This document shows positions 27,287 through 37,592 of a stretch of DNA of 64,000 nt, in pieces. The notes under the pieces are model-generated. The model did not search any database. It was not told the origin of the DNA and saw nothing but the letters and a program-made list of their open reading frames with translations. This stretch comes from Pseudalkalibacillus decolorationis (GTDB taxonomy: Bacteria; Bacillota; Bacilli; Bacillales; Fictibacillaceae). How positions within the stretch are numbered: the first letter of the stretch is position 1; each line of letters opens with the position of its first letter. Where the stretch lies: positions 248,001 to 312,000 of the forward strand of contig NZ_JANHJQ010000001.1 in NCBI RefSeq assembly GCF_024609785.1. The letters run 5' to 3'. The position numbers and the translations under genes are program-made.

Positions 27287-28197
27287 CTAACCACCTTCTT
27301 TGCAAGATGCTCACTCCAGGTACAAACATCTTCTACAAGTTTCCGGTTCATTTCCCATTCTTGTTCAAAGCGATCAAGGATATGTTCTGATTGATCCAAT
27401 TCAGAACTTTCCAGCCGTTTTACACACCGTTGTACTTCTCTTGGAGCAATCAGCTCTGCAATTATAAGCTGATCATAGCCCCCCATTAAGTTAAACCGTT
27501 CATGAATCTGATCCAGTAATGTATGAATTGATTTCGTATCGGTCGCACTATACCAATCTGCCAAAAAACGTCCCACACCCTGTAATCCACTTTCAGGAGC
27601 AGAATTTCCTCCCTGCCAAAACAAGGACCCGTGAACCCTCTTCCCCTGAGTCGTTAACAATGAAGGTTCTAATAATGGCTTTGGTATATGGTGTAATCGC
27701 TCATAAACTTCTGTAACCTTTTTAAGACGACGTTTTGCTTCCGGTAAGCTATTTCGGACAACAGAAAGGGTAGAACCCAAATGTCTTAGATCAGTCACAT
27801 CATCCAAAATAGTTAGTGTAGAAGATTCACGCTTCCCCCCTTGAAATTGTGACCGCTCCAACCCGAATTCAAGCAGTTCACCAATAAACCTTCCCCATAT
27901 ATGTTCGTTATTACGTTTTGGAAAAGGTTCAGAATGATAATCATGAAGTGTAAGAAATCCATCATCAATAGGAACAAACCATGCACCATCACTTGTACGG
28001 TGCATGCGATCTGTCAATACGAAGTCCGTTTCAATATGATTTCTCCAGGCATGATGCCAGTTCATCAGTCCTTCATCCGTCCAAAAACGAACTTGCTTAA
28101 CCCCACAATCTGATTCCAATAATTCATTGGATTGTTTCCATCTTATTGGTGCAACCGTATAATGCTTTCCAATGAGCTCAATAACATCCATGCTCAT
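27283..28197 (-). CDS. Second CotS/YsxE-like degenerate kinase
   Basis: Protein of 304 residues between spoVID and ysxE, overlapping ysxE by 4 bp and starting 12 bp after spoVID. The layout resembles a kinase-fold protein of the CotS group: the N-lobe region has DGAWFVPIDDGFLTLHDYH, and a C-lobe motif VHGSLFWQGGN stands where HGDxxxxN is expected, with Ser for the catalytic Asp. B. subtilis has no gene here, so this is probably an extra paralogue of ysxE. Similarity to YsxE is inferred from pattern and context, not from an alignment. A spore coat role is likely. Confidence 0.7.
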   Translation of the reverse strand: MSMDVIELIGKHYTVAPIRWKQSNELLESDCGVKQVRFWTDEGLMNWHHAWRNHIETDFVLTDRMHRTSDGAWFVPIDDGFLTLHDYHSEPFPKRNNEHIWGRFIGELLEFGLERSQFQGGKRESSTLTILDDVTDLRHLGSTLSVVRNSLPEAKRRLKKVTEVYERLHHIPKPLLEPSLLTTQGKRVHGSLFWQGGNSAPESGLQGVGRFLADWYSATDTKSIHTLLDQIHERFNLMGGYDQLIIAELIAPREVQRCVKRLESSELDQSEHILDRFEQEWEMNRKLVEDVCTWSEHLAKKVVR

Positions 28198-28209
28198 AGC
28201 CCCACCAAC

Positions 28210-29319
28210 CTAACGTGAAGCTGAGACTGGGATGTATAGGATTTGTCCTTCTTCTATTTCTTCACTCTCCAACCGATTCATTCGCATTAACTGGCTAGTA
28301 GCAACGTCATACTTCCCTGCAATCTTATCTAAGGAATCTCCTTCTTGAATGATACACATCTTTAATTTGGTCAATGCTTCCTCTTCCCTCGTAAGCATCT
28401 TTGTTAAATAAAGGGCATTTTCTTCACGTGGTGGCTTATGACTGGAATCTTCTTCCACCAAATCAATTGCTTCTTGCTCTTCCTGCTCTTCATAAACGTC
28501 TGATTCCCGATCTTCATCGTAATCATAATAATCATATTCCTCTTCATTATTCATCTCGTAATTGTATTCCTCACCATTATATTCAGCTTCTTCATGCTCC
28601 TGCTCATAGAATTCGTTTACTGATTGTTCTTCAGAATCATTCCTAGAGTATTTTTTTGATGAATCATACGAATAAGATGGTTCGGACCGGCTTACAAACT
28701 CTACTGAAGGCTGGCGGTTTTCCACTTTCGGTTCTTCATTTTCGTTGTTATCAGCAAAAAAGTCCGGCCCCCGTCGCGACTCGAATTCTAATATCGGAAA
28801 CGGATTATTCACTTCTTCTGAAAAGCTAGAATCATCCTCCTGCATATTCTGGTAATCATCGACCGGACTGGCTTCAGATGGTTGACTTTCATAAATTCCA
28901 GAGATCGAAACAGAAGCTGACACCTCTATACATGTGGGTGTTGGCAGTTCATAATCAAAGTTGTCTACAGTAACATATAGATCATCCATATTTGGGACGC
29001 GATCTTTAGGAATCGTAATGTCTACTGGGAAAAGGTGTTCTAATTGGGCATCCTCTGTTTCATTGGAAAGCTCTGAAAATGATCGGTATGTCAATTGATT
29101 ATCAGGTCCATCTGATTGATCTTCATTTAAACTCGCAACAGCACGGAATTCACCAGTCAGGTATAAGTTCCCTGTTATGCAAACTTGATCACCCCGTTCC
29201 TCAACCGACACATCAGGGTTGAGTGTCACCGAAAAGAGTTCATCTACCTCCTGTCCTTTCTTTAACCATACAGACTCCTCTATTGAAAAATTCAAGCTTG
29301 ACTGTTCACGTTCTGTCAA
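28210..29319 (-). CDS. spoVID: Spore coat morphogenetic protein SpoVID
   Basis: Protein of 369 residues. The N-terminal domain (about 1-150) is beta-rich, as in SpoVID/CotE-binding proteins. A long, very acidic low-complexity region rich in Glu, Asp, Tyr and Asn follows (about 150-300). The C-terminal LysM is at about 318-365 (IIQEGDSLDKIAGKYDV ... EEGQILYIPV). SpoVID drives coat encasement of the forespore, interacting with SafA, which is also in the window. The start is TTG after GAGAGGGGG; no in-frame ATG is available. First gene of a three-gene operon. Confidence 0.92.
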   Translation of the reverse strand: MTEREQSSLNFSIEESVWLKKGQEVDELFSVTLNPDVSVEERGDQVCITGNLYLTGEFRAVASLNEDQSDGPDNQLTYRSFSELSNETEDAQLEHLFPVDITIPKDRVPNMDDLYVTVDNFDYELPTPTCIEVSASVSISGIYESQPSEASPVDDYQNMQEDDSSFSEEVNNPFPILEFESRRGPDFFADNNENEEPKVENRQPSVEFVSRSEPSYSYDSSKKYSRNDSEEQSVNEFYEQEHEEAEYNGEEYNYEMNNEEEYDYYDYDEDRESDVYEEQEEQEAIDLVEEDSSHKPPREENALYLTKMLTREEEALTKLKMCIIQEGDSLDKIAGKYDVATSQLMRMNRLESEEIEEGQILYIPVSASR

Positions 29320-29361
29320 TGCAGGGTCCCCCTCTCATTGCGTTTATTCCTGTACAATACA

Positions 29362-29389
29362 GATGTATGTCTCAACACCAAAATTATAC
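29362..29389 (-). promoter_or_regulatory. Candidate sigma-E promoter of spoVID
   Basis: Minus-strand GTATAAT (29383-29389), a 13-bp spacer, then CATACATC (29362-29369), close to the sigma-E consensus KMATATT and CATACANT. It lies about 40 bp before the TTG start. spoVID is known to be sigma-E dependent in B. subtilis. Confidence 0.5.
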
Positions 29390-29414
29390 CTAAAAAGAAC
29401 TGTAGTACCTCTAA

Positions 29415-29465
29415 AAGAAAGGGGCTGACTTAAAAAGTTCATTACCGAACCTCTTAAGTCAGCCC
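29415..29465 (-). terminator. Terminator of the hem operon
   Basis: Minus-strand GGGCTGACTTAA / TTAAGTCAGCCC arms (29454-29465 and 29422-29433) followed by CCTTTCTTTT, 20 nt after the hemL stop. Confidence 0.85.
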
Positions 29466-29485
29466 AAATAAAACGATTTGTGGCG

Positions 29486-30787
29486 CTATAAAATTTTCGC
29501 AACTTCTTTTAACGCTCGATCACTTGCTTCAATCGTCTTTTCAATATCTTCATCTGAGTGTTTTGTTGATAAGAACAATCCTTCAAACTGGGAAGGTGGT
29601 ACAGAAATACCTTGTTGAACCATGGCTTTAAAATAGGTTGTAAAGGCTTTTAGATTTGATGAGCTAGCACATTCAAAATTCAGTACTTGTTGATCCGTAA
29701 AGAAAAATCCAACCATCGATCCGGCACGATTAATGTGGTGCGGAATTTGGTTTCTCCTTGCAGCTTCAGAAAGTCCTTCTTCGAGACGAGACGCCTTTTT
29801 TACAAACTCTTCATAGGATTTCTCGGTTAGCTGTCGTAATGTTTCATACCCAGCAACCATCGCTAATGGGTTTCCAGAAAGTGTGCCTGCTTGATAAATC
29901 GGTCCGCTTGGTGCAACTTGTTTCATAATCTCTTTTTTTCCACCGTAAGCACCGACAGGTAATCCGCCACCAATGACTTTTCCTAGACAAGTCAAATCTG
30001 GAGTAACTCCAAAATATCCTTGTGCACAATTGTATCCGACACGAAAGCCTGTCATAACCTCATCAAAAATAAGTATTGTCCCATGGTCCTCAGTAATTTC
30101 ACGTAAAAATTCTAGAAAACCAGGCTGAGGAGGAACGACGCCCATATTTCCTGCCACGGGTTCAACTATTAATCCAGCAATGTCATCCCCATACTGTTCA
30201 AATGCATATTGAACACTCTCTCGGTCATTATAAGGAACCGTGATTGTGTTTTGGGCAACCGATTCAGGAACTCCTGGACTATCAGGTAATCCAAGCGTTG
30301 CTACGCCTGATCCAGCTTTTATCAAAAGGGAATCACTATGTCCGTGATAGCAGCCTTCGAACTTAATAATTTTGTTTCTACCCGTATAGCCCCTTGCTAA
30401 ACGAAGTGCACTCATCGTTGCTTCTGTCCCGGAATTGACCATTCGAACTACGTCAATAGAAGGAACACGTTCGATTACGAGTTTAGCAAGCTTAGTCTCC
30501 ATCTCATGTGGTGCACCAAAGCTTGTCCCAAATTCTACTGTTTTCTTTAGCGACTCAATAACCTGATCATCCGCATGTCCGAGGATAAGTGGACCCCAAC
30601 TAAGCACATAGTCGATATACTCATTATCATCGAGATCATAAATTTTCGAGCCTTTTCCCCTCTTCATATATATCGGATCCATATCGACCGATTTAAAAGC
30701 TCTAACCGGGCTGTTAACACCACCAGGCATTAGCGGAATAGCTTCATTAAACGCTTCTTTGGATTTTTTAAATATTCGCTCTGACAT
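29486..30787 (-). CDS. hemL: Glutamate-1-semialdehyde 2,1-aminomutase
   Basis: Protein of 433 residues, a class III PLP aminotransferase. PLP-binding features include [27 protein letters not shown] and the lysine in [13 protein letters not shown]. It converts glutamate-1-semialdehyde to 5-aminolevulinate in the C5 haem pathway. Last gene of hemA-hemX-hemC-hemD-hemB-hemL, 12 bp after hemB. Confidence 0.98.
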   Translation of the reverse strand: MSERIFKKSKEAFNEAIPLMPGGVNSPVRAFKSVDMDPIYMKRGKGSKIYDLDDNEYIDYVLSWGPLILGHADDQVIESLKKTVEFGTSFGAPHEMETKLAKLVIERVPSIDVVRMVNSGTEATMSALRLARGYTGRNKIIKFEGCYHGHSDSLLIKAGSGVATLGLPDSPGVPESVAQNTITVPYNDRESVQYAFEQYGDDIAGLIVEPVAGNMGVVPPQPGFLEFLREITEDHGTILIFDEVMTGFRVGYNCAQGYFGVTPDLTCLGKVIGGGLPVGAYGGKKEIMKQVAPSGPIYQAGTLSGNPLAMVAGYETLRQLTEKSYEEFVKKASRLEEGLSEAARRNQIPHHINRAGSMVGFFFTDQQVLNFECASSSNLKAFTTYFKAMVQQGISVPPSQFEGLFLSTKHSDEDIEKTIEASDRALKEVAKIL

Positions 30788-30799
30788 CGAATCACCTTC

Positions 30800-31783
30800 C
30801 TATTGTTTGTCTTCGTCAATCCATTTTGCTGCATCCTTTGAAAAGTATGTGATAATCAAATCAGCACCCGCTCGTTTCATACCAATTAACTTTTCAAGCA
30901 CGACCGCTTTTTCATCAATCCAGCCGTTTTGACTTGCAGCTTTAATCATTGAATACTCACCACTAACATTATAAGCGACAAGTGGCAATGGGAAACGATC
31001 CTTTAATTCTCTCAGAATATCTAGGTAGGCAAGTGCTGGCTTTACCATGAGAAAATCAGCACCTTCCTCGTAGTCTGATTGTGCTTCACGAATGGCTTCT
31101 AAGCGGTTCGAAGGATCCATTTGATACGTTTTTCGATCACCGAACTGTGGTGTGCTTTGTGCCGCATCACGAAATGGACCATAAAATGCGGAAGCGTACT
31201 TCACTGCATAGGACATAATCGGCGTGTCCACAAAACCAGCTTCGTCAAGTCCACCGCGAATTGCTGCCACAAATCCGTCCATCATATTTGAAGGGGCGAT
31301 GATATCTGCTCCAGCCCTCGCTTGTGAAACGGCCGTTTTGGCCAGTAGCTCCAACGATTCATCATTCAATACATTGCCATCCTGAATGACTCCGCAATGA
31401 CCATGATCAGTATATTGGCAAAGGCATGTATCAGCAATGATAGTTAATTGCGGATAATGTTTCTTAATAAATGAGATCCCTTGTTGAACCACACCATCCT
31501 TCTCGTATGCCGATGTGCCTTTATCATCCTTATGTGCAGGAACACCAAATACAATTACAGACTGGAGACCGAGTCCAACAATTTCATCCATTTCAGCTTT
31601 AAGAAGATCAAGAGAGTAATGAAATACTCCTGGCATAGAGCTTACTTCTTGCTTCACACCTGTTCCCTCTACAATAAAAAGTGGATAGATTAAATCTTCT
31701 TTTCTTAAGAACGTCTCTCTAAGCATTGCACGCATACTGTCTGTTTTTCTCAATCTGCGATGTCTTTGAAATTCACTGCTCAT
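30800..31783 (-). CDS. hemB: Delta-aminolevulinic acid dehydratase (porphobilinogen synthase)
   Basis: Protein of 327 residues. The Cys-rich metal site [14 protein letters not shown] indicates a zinc-dependent enzyme. Active-site lysines lie in [12 protein letters not shown] and [13 protein letters not shown]. Condenses two ALA to porphobilinogen. Starts within the end of hemD (ATGA overlap) with GGAGGAAATAAA upstream. Confidence 0.98.
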   Translation of the reverse strand: MSSEFQRHRRLRKTDSMRAMLRETFLRKEDLIYPLFIVEGTGVKQEVSSMPGVFHYSLDLLKAEMDEIVGLGLQSVIVFGVPAHKDDKGTSAYEKDGVVQQGISFIKKHYPQLTIIADTCLCQYTDHGHCGVIQDGNVLNDESLELLAKTAVSQARAGADIIAPSNMMDGFVAAIRGGLDEAGFVDTPIMSYAVKYASAFYGPFRDAAQSTPQFGDRKTYQMDPSNRLEAIREAQSDYEEGADFLMVKPALAYLDILRELKDRFPLPLVAYNVSGEYSMIKAASQNGWIDEKAVVLEKLIGMKRAGADLIITYFSKDAAKWIDEDKQ

Positions 31784-32574
31784 TTTATTTCCTCCTCCAG
31801 TTTCTTCTTCACAATTGCATCAACCAGACCATCAATCGTGTATTCATTTGCAATCATGTGTGCTTGAAAACCATATGTTTCGAGTGTACGAGCTGTAATG
31901 GGCCCGATACAAGCAAATTGGACACTTGAACTTTCTAGTAGCTTGGTTCCCACAAGCTCAAAGAAAAAGTGAACGGTTGAAGAGCTTGAAAATGTGATAA
32001 TGTTAATTCGATCATTTTTAAGTAAATTGATTATCTTACTCTTATGGGTTGCATCAGGCACAGTTTCATAGATAACAAAGGAGTCAATCTGTTTATTATC
32101 TTCGATGAGACCAGATCGAATGGTGTCACGAGCGAGATTACCATGAGGGAATAATACTCTTTCCCCTTCTTGTAAAACAACACTAAACTCTTCGACAAAC
32201 CGCTCAGCTACATATTCAGTAGGTGAAAAGTGGACAGGCAATCCATATTGGTGCAGAAGGCTTTCCGTCTTCTTTCCGATTGCGGCAATTTTGTGCTTTT
32301 TGATATCCTCAACTTGGTATCTTAACCGTTCGAGTATTATTAGAAAAAATTCAACCGCATTTTGACTCGTAAACATAATCCATTCATATTCATCTAGCTG
32401 GTTCAATGCCCGCTTAATTCCTCGTATTTTTGAAGGCATTCGGAACGTTAATAATGGAGTTGAAACTGCTGTGCCGCCACGAGTTTCGATTGCTTGTATG
32501 AAAGGAAGAGCCTGAGTTTCAGATCTTGTAACAAGTACCGTTTGACCTAAAAGCGGCTTTTCCGAAAAGCTCAT
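31780..32574 (-). CDS. hemD: Uroporphyrinogen-III synthase
   Basis: Protein of 264 residues with the loosely conserved HemD fold: [17 protein letters not shown] at the N-terminus, [10 protein letters not shown] and [15 protein letters not shown] in the two domains, and [15 protein letters not shown] near the C-terminus. Closes the tetrapyrrole ring with inversion of ring D. Overlaps hemC and hemB by 4 bp each. Sequence similarity in this family is low, but the operon position makes the call firm. Confidence 0.95.
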   Translation of the reverse strand: MSFSEKPLLGQTVLVTRSETQALPFIQAIETRGGTAVSTPLLTFRMPSKIRGIKRALNQLDEYEWIMFTSQNAVEFFLIILERLRYQVEDIKKHKIAAIGKKTESLLHQYGLPVHFSPTEYVAERFVEEFSVVLQEGERVLFPHGNLARDTIRSGLIEDNKQIDSFVIYETVPDATHKSKIINLLKNDRINIITFSSSSTVHFFFELVGTKLLESSSVQFACIGPITARTLETYGFQAHMIANEYTIDGLVDAIVKKKLEEEIK

Positions 32575-33509
32575 GACTGATCCAACTCCTCTTTTACACG
32601 GTCAAGAATCTCCTTCGCTCCGCGATCCTTTAAAATGTTAGCTAACTTTATGCCCATTTGTTCAGAATCTTTACCTTGCAATGTATCCTTAAGAATAGTT
32701 GTGCCATCCGGCATTCCTACAAAACCAGTTAACCTAATGTCACGAGACGTTTCATCACGTTCTGCAAGTGCACCAATCGGAACCTGACAGCCACCTTCAA
32801 GGGTTCGTAAAAATGCTCGTTCAGCACGAACTGTTTCAAACGTTTCCTCGCAATTAATTTTATCAAGCCACAATTTTAACTCTTCATCATTTTCTCTGCA
32901 TTCTATGGCTAATGAACCTTGGCCGACAGCTGGTATACAAAGATCTTGTTCTAAGTATTGGGTAACCACACTTTCTGACCATCCCATACGCTTTAACCCC
33001 GCTGCTGCAAGGATAATTGCATCAAATTCCTCATTTTCCAATTTCGAGAGACGTGTATCTATATTTCCGCGAATCGGCTTTATTGTAATGTCTTTTCGAT
33101 GAGCTAGAAGCTGTGCGCCACGACGCAGGCTACTGGTACCAACAATAGCCCCTGACGGTAACTCAGCAAAATTCTGATGTCCTTTTGAAATTAGCGCATC
33201 TCTATAATCTTCACGTTCCGGTGTACAAGCTAGCTCAAGGTCATCTGGCAGTATTGAAGGCATATCCTTCATACTATGTACCGCAAAATCAATTTCTTTA
33301 TCCAGCATGGCTTGTTCAATCTCTTTGACAAATAGACCTTTTCCACCGACTTTAGAAAGGGTCACATCCAGAATGCGATCTCCTTTCGTAACGATTTCCT
33401 TAATTTCAAAATCAAATGGTGCACCGGACTTTTTAAGCTGATCAATGACCCAGCGTGTTTGTGTCAGTGCTAGCTTGCTTCTACGGGATCCAATTATCAC
33501 TTTTCGCAT
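32571..33509 (-). CDS. hemC: Hydroxymethylbilane synthase (porphobilinogen deaminase)
   Basis: Protein of 312 residues beginning [18 protein letters not shown]. The ATG at 33509 is 8 nt after GGAGG and is preferred to a methionine five codons upstream. The dipyrromethane cofactor cysteine is in [13 protein letters not shown]. Polymerises four porphobilinogens. Confidence 0.98.
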   Translation of the reverse strand: MRKVIIGSRRSKLALTQTRWVIDQLKKSGAPFDFEIKEIVTKGDRILDVTLSKVGGKGLFVKEIEQAMLDKEIDFAVHSMKDMPSILPDDLELACTPEREDYRDALISKGHQNFAELPSGAIVGTSSLRRGAQLLAHRKDITIKPIRGNIDTRLSKLENEEFDAIILAAAGLKRMGWSESVVTQYLEQDLCIPAVGQGSLAIECRENDEELKLWLDKINCEETFETVRAERAFLRTLEGGCQVPIGALAERDETSRDIRLTGFVGMPDGTTILKDTLQGKDSEQMGIKLANILKDRGAKEILDRVKEELDQS

Positions 33510-33568
33510 AAAATATGCCTCCAAACGTCCTTCTTTGTTTTAAACTTATCTTTTCGTTAATACTCCCA

Positions 33569-34399
33569 TTACTGATACCAAAGGTGAAACTCCGTAAGTG
33601 TAGCCGCTAGAAAATAGTTAATCAGAATAACCAATAAACCAGCAATATTCCAGTATGCAAGCTGTCTTCCGTGCGCCCCTTTTGCTACTTTTAAATATAA
33701 ATAGCAACTGTACACAATTATAACTAGAAATGAACTGATTACTTTTGCATCCCACCATATCGCTGGGTAAAGTCCGATGTTATATCCATAAATCAGCCCT
33801 AAAATAAGACTTAATAGGATCATAGGTACCCCGATCATATTTAGAAGGAATGGCAGAGATTCTAGCTTAGTTAAACTATCGAACCTCCACAGCAACTTAC
33901 CTACTTTCTTTTGCTTAAGCATGTTGTATTGAACAAGATACATAATCGAAAGAATGCTTGAGAGCGTAAACGCACCGTATGCGCTGAAAGCCATTGTGAT
34001 GTGGATAATGGCAAGCTCATTAATCAATTGGTCTGATATACCTGATGGAACTTGATCATTTGGGGAAAACCAACTAACCGTCATGAGTATGAATCCGATA
34101 ATATTTGTAAAAAAGACAAAAAAGTCCACTCGAAAAAACCAATTAATTAGCAGTGAGAGGGTTACGAGAATCCATGAATAAAAAAATAACCCCTCCGTAG
34201 GTGTTAAGATCGGAAAACGATTGTTTTCAAAAACTCTTATGAATAAAACAAACAACTGTAAAACCCAGACAATAGAAAGCAACCAGAAGGCGATACGGTT
34301 TGCCTTCCGGTTGTTTTGTAAAAAGTCGATAAAATATCCAAGCACACTGAGTGCGTATAAAATTACTGTTAAATCATATATCCATCTAATACTACCCAC
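33569..34399 (-). CDS. hemX: HemX, cytochrome c assembly-like membrane protein
   Basis: Protein of 276 residues with about eight membrane segments. The motif WWDAKVISSFLVIIVYS near the end is shared with CcsA/ResC-type cytochrome c assembly proteins. In B. subtilis HemX negatively affects the amount of HemA. The start is GTG after GAGAGGAG; the ATG one base away is out of frame. Second gene of the operon, 27 bp after hemA. Confidence 0.93.
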   Translation of the reverse strand: MGSIRWIYDLTVILYALSVLGYFIDFLQNNRKANRIAFWLLSIVWVLQLFVLFIRVFENNRFPILTPTEGLFFYSWILVTLSLLINWFFRVDFFVFFTNIIGFILMTVSWFSPNDQVPSGISDQLINELAIIHITMAFSAYGAFTLSSILSIMYLVQYNMLKQKKVGKLLWRFDSLTKLESLPFLLNMIGVPMILLSLILGLIYGYNIGLYPAIWWDAKVISSFLVIIVYSCYLYLKVAKGAHGRQLAYWNIAGLLVILINYFLAATLTEFHLWYQ

Positions 34400-34426
34400 A
34401 TTGCAACTCCTCTCTCGGGAGTAAAG

Positions 34427-35797
34427 CTAGGTTGTGACCGGTGATGTATCCGGTGTATATGTCTCTTCCTTAGCAATTTCATCTGTTTGAGCAGATTTGA
34501 CTCGGCGTTCTGCATCTAATACTCTTTCTACTTCTTCATTAATTCCGAATAGTTGGATGAAAAGATCGAGATTCTTCTCTGCATTTGGTTCCGCTGCAAG
34601 CTCTTTAACACGAGTAATCGGGTCACGTAACAATTGATTAACGATACTCTTCGTATGCTTACTCAACATCTTACGTTCTCGGTCCGATAGCTCAGGCATC
34701 TTACGTTCAATGCTCGTCATCGTTTCAGATTGTATGGAGAGTGCTTTTTGGCGAAGTGCTGTTATTAACGGAACAACGCCAAGTGTGTTCACCCAGTTTA
34801 AGAAATCAAGAAGTTCTTCTTCAATAAGGACGCGTATTTTGACAGCTTCTTTCTCACGCTCCGCCAAGTTTGCTTCAACAATCCCTTCTAAATCATCAAT
34901 ATCATATAAAAACACACTCTCGAGATCCTGTAAATCCGGCGATAAATCGCGCGGAACAGCGATATCTACCATAAACAATGGTTTACCATTTCTTTTTCTT
35001 AAAACGGGTGCAACGGAAGACTTTGTCATTACATAATCGTTAGAGCCGGTAGAACTAATAACGATATCGGCTTTTTGTAAAGATTGATTCAAATCGTCCA
35101 TAGAACCTGCTTGTCCACCAAAACGATCGGCAAGTTCTTGAGCCTTCGTGAACGTACGATTCAATACAGTAATGTTTTCGACACCATTACTGTGAAGGTG
35201 TCGAGCAGTGAGCTCTCCCATCTTGCCTGCTCCAAGGATTAATACCCGTTTCCCCTTTAGTCCTCCAAAGATTTTCTTGGCAAGTTCAACCGCAGCATAA
35301 CTAACGGATACCGCATTTTCGCCAATATCAGTTTCAGAGTGAGAACGCTTGGCCAAAGTGATCGCCTTTTTAAAAAGTTCATTAAACACCGTGCCAGTCG
35401 TCGTCATTTGCTGAGCCTTGAAGAAGCTAGAGCGTACTTGCCCTAGTATTTGGGTTTCTCCTAAAATCATCGAATCTAGACCACAAGCTACTTTAAATAA
35501 ATGTTCAACAGCATCTTCTCGTTCTTGTATAGTAAGGTATGGTGTTAATAAATCTTTCTCTAATGAAAACCACTCGGCTAAAAATGCTTTTATATAATAT
35601 CGTCCAGTGTGTAATTGATCAGCAACTGCATAAATTTCTGTACGGTTACACGTTGATACGATCACACACTCAAGTATACTTTTCGTTTGTCGAAGCTTTA
35701 TAAGAGCCGCTTCCAATTCTTCAGGTTGAAAAGATACCTTTTCTCGAATTTCTACTGGGGCAGTTTTATGGTTGAGTCCAACTTTTATGATATGCAT
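34427..35797 (-). CDS. hemA: Glutamyl-tRNA reductase
   Basis: Protein of 456 residues. The N-terminal domain has the catalytic cysteine in [12 protein letters not shown], the NADPH-binding domain has [17 protein letters not shown], and the C-terminal helical dimerisation domain is present. Reduces glutamyl-tRNA to glutamate-1-semialdehyde, the first committed haem step. AAAGGGGGTG precedes the ATG. First gene of the hem operon. Confidence 0.98.
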   Translation of the reverse strand: MHIIKVGLNHKTAPVEIREKVSFQPEELEAALIKLRQTKSILECVIVSTCNRTEIYAVADQLHTGRYYIKAFLAEWFSLEKDLLTPYLTIQEREDAVEHLFKVACGLDSMILGETQILGQVRSSFFKAQQMTTTGTVFNELFKKAITLAKRSHSETDIGENAVSVSYAAVELAKKIFGGLKGKRVLILGAGKMGELTARHLHSNGVENITVLNRTFTKAQELADRFGGQAGSMDDLNQSLQKADIVISSTGSNDYVMTKSSVAPVLRKRNGKPLFMVDIAVPRDLSPDLQDLESVFLYDIDDLEGIVEANLAEREKEAVKIRVLIEEELLDFLNWVNTLGVVPLITALRQKALSIQSETMTSIERKMPELSDRERKMLSKHTKSIVNQLLRDPITRVKELAAEPNAEKNLDLFIQLFGINEEVERVLDAERRVKSAQTDEIAKEETYTPDTSPVTT

Positions 35798-35845
35798 CGT
35801 TCGTCACCCCCTTTAATCGGTATGTATATCGTAAAATCCACTAGT

Positions 35846-35876
35846 ATTATAACACGCATTATATAACTAGGATCAA
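35846..35876 (-). promoter_or_regulatory. Candidate sigma-A promoter of hemA
   Basis: Minus-strand TGTTATAAT, a perfect TATAAT with an extended TG (-10 at 35846-35851), with TTGATC at 35871-35876 (19-bp spacer). The operon start is about 50 bp further on. Confidence 0.65.
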
Positions 35877-36062
35877 AAAAATGTGAACAGTATATGAAAG
35901 TCATGATAAGATATGGATTAGCTATTACTCTAAGCATTCCCGAATATCCAAAATTTAGTATAGGTATTCAAATACATTTCAATACCAACCTTAATGTATC
36001 AAATTTCTCATAATTTCGCAAAACTTCAACACTAAACACGATTGTTCGATAAGGAGGAACAA

Positions 36063-36527
36063 ATGAAACAAGTGAAATTTCCGGGTGTACTTCTAATCGG
36101 TTTAGGGGTTTATTTTTTATCTAAGCAGTGGACGGTTCCATTTATTGGTGAGATTGAGCTTTTACCAGCATTATTATTAATAATAGGGGTAGCCTTTCTC
36201 GTTCAAGGAAGCGATCCACAAGCATTATTTTCAGGGATTGTTATCTGTGGACTGGCTTTGCACTTTTACGCTCGGACCCAACTGACATTTTGGCCGGAAA
36301 AGTGGGCCGTTTATACACTAATCATCGGTATTGCATTCCTCGCACAATATAAGAAATCAAAACAAAGAGGACTATGGGTAGGCGGAATTCTAACACTTCT
36401 CTCGATATTCGCACTCTTTTCTACTGGATCTATCGGAATTATGGGAGAAATACTAATTTACTCTGAAAAGTTTTGGCCCGCCGTATTATTCATACTAGGG
36501 ATTTATATGGTTATGAAACGAAATTAA
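36063..36527 (+). CDS. LiaF/DUF5668-like small membrane protein
   Basis: Protein of 154 residues on the plus strand with four or five membrane segments and almost no soluble part. It opens MKQVKFPGVLLIGLGVYFL, similar to LiaI/LiaF-type membrane modules. ATG at 36063 directly follows AAGGAGGAACAA and is preferred to a start seven codons upstream. It occupies the gap between hemA and engB where B. subtilis has ysxD; whether it is the ysxD counterpart is not proven. No soluble regulatory domain is present. Confidence 0.75.
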   Translation: MKQVKFPGVLLIGLGVYFLSKQWTVPFIGEIELLPALLLIIGVAFLVQGSDPQALFSGIVICGLALHFYARTQLTFWPEKWAVYTLIIGIAFLAQYKKSKQRGLWVGGILTLLSIFALFSTGSIGIMGEILIYSEKFWPAVLFILGIYMVMKRN

Positions 36528-36543
36528 TTACTTCTTAGATTTT

Positions 36544-36774
36544 AAAGAAAAGCGGAAGCGCCCTGTTCAGGTACGATAAAGAAAACTAGGTCAGCGCCAA
36601 GCATAGCGAAGGCGATTGCCTAAGTTGCGCTTATGCTTGCGAGTGCAAGCGCTGGAGATTCTGCAACATAACACGCTTTTTGTGTTTGTGGAAGAATTGA
36701 AGCGACCTCGAACACCTGGGCGCTGAAGCTAGACATTGCATCTATGCAGCAAAACTTTATACTTTCTTACTTAC
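36544..36774 (+). repeat. Intergenic repeat, long subtype, copy G
   Basis: About 230 bp. It begins AAGAAAAGCGGAAGCGCCC and contains AAGAAAACTAGG, GGCGATTGCCTAAGTTGCG and the core shared with copy I (36641-36710). It ends GCTGAAGCTAGACATTGC then ACTTTATACTTTCTTAC. Its right end touches the A-run (minus-strand T-tract) of the ABC operon terminator. It fills the 309-bp gap between convergent genes. Confidence 0.88.
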
Positions 36775-36818
36775 AAAAAAGAGCCTGGTTTTCTCCATTA
36801 AAGGAGAAAATCAGGCTC
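36775..36818 (-). terminator. Terminator of the amino-acid ABC operon
   Basis: Perfect 16-bp stem GAGCCTGATTTTCTCC / GGAGAAAACCAGGCTC with a 6-nt loop, followed on the minus strand by TTTTTTG. It may also stop transcripts from the convergent membrane-protein gene. Confidence 0.93.
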
Positions 36819-36836
36819 TTGTAAATTTCTTGATTT

Positions 36837-37577
36837 CTACAGTATAGAGCCTAAGAAATCTTGTGTGCGCTTTTCTTGAGGATTATCAAAAAGGTCCTGT
36901 GGATGTCCACGTTCAACGATCCTGCCGTCATGCATGTAAACTACCCAATCAGCAACCTCTCTCGCAAACCCCATTTCATGTGTGACGACAACCATCGTCA
37001 TCCCTTCCTTAGCCAATTCCTTCATCGTAGATAATACTTCTCCGACAAGCTCGGGGTCCAGTGCAGATGTTGGTTCATCGAAAAGCATAATATCAGGCTT
37101 CATTGCAAGTGCACGTGCGATCGCAACCCGCTGTTTTTGCCCTCCAGATAGCTTGGATGGATACACATTTGCCTTATCCGCAAGACCCACCTTAGCTAAG
37201 AGTTCCTTACCTTCTTTTATGGCTTGCGCTTTTTTTACCCCCTTCACCATCATCGGAGCTTCGACTACATTTCCTAATACCGTTTTGTGTGGAAACAAGT
37301 TAAAGTGCTGGAACACCATTCCCACTCTTTGACGCACTTTGTTCAAATCTTCCTTTTTAGGGTCAATTTCTTCGTCCTCAAGTATAACTTTTCCACTGCT
37401 TTTAATTTCGAGGAAGTTCAAACAACGCAGCAATGTACTTTTTCCTGAGCCACTGGCACCAATCAGTACAACTACATCGTTTTCTAAAACCTTCATGTCG
37501 ATATCTTTCAATACATGTAAATCTCCAAAACTCTTATTGAGCATTTCAGTTTTAATCATTTCACGCTTTTCACTCAA
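36837..37577 (-). CDS. Polar amino-acid ABC transporter, ATP-binding protein
   Basis: Protein of 246 residues of the GlnQ/ArtM/TcyN group: Walker [10 protein letters not shown], signature [17 protein letters not shown], Walker [16 protein letters not shown] and the D-loop/H-switch [11 protein letters not shown]. Start TTG at 37577, 9 nt after GGGGAG; an ATG six codons further is the alternative. It follows the permease by 15 bp. The substrate (Gln, Arg, cystine or other) cannot be told from sequence. Confidence 0.93.
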   Translation of the reverse strand: MSEKREMIKTEMLNKSFGDLHVLKDIDMKVLENDVVVLIGASGSGKSTLLRCLNFLEIKSSGKVILEDEEIDPKKEDLNKVRQRVGMVFQHFNLFPHKTVLGNVVEAPMMVKGVKKAQAIKEGKELLAKVGLADKANVYPSKLSGGQKQRVAIARALAMKPDIMLFDEPTSALDPELVGEVLSTMKELAKEGMTMVVVTHEMGFAREVADWVVYMHDGRIVERGHPQDLFDNPQEKRTQDFLGSIL

Positions 37578-37592
37578 GACTGTTCACTCCCC

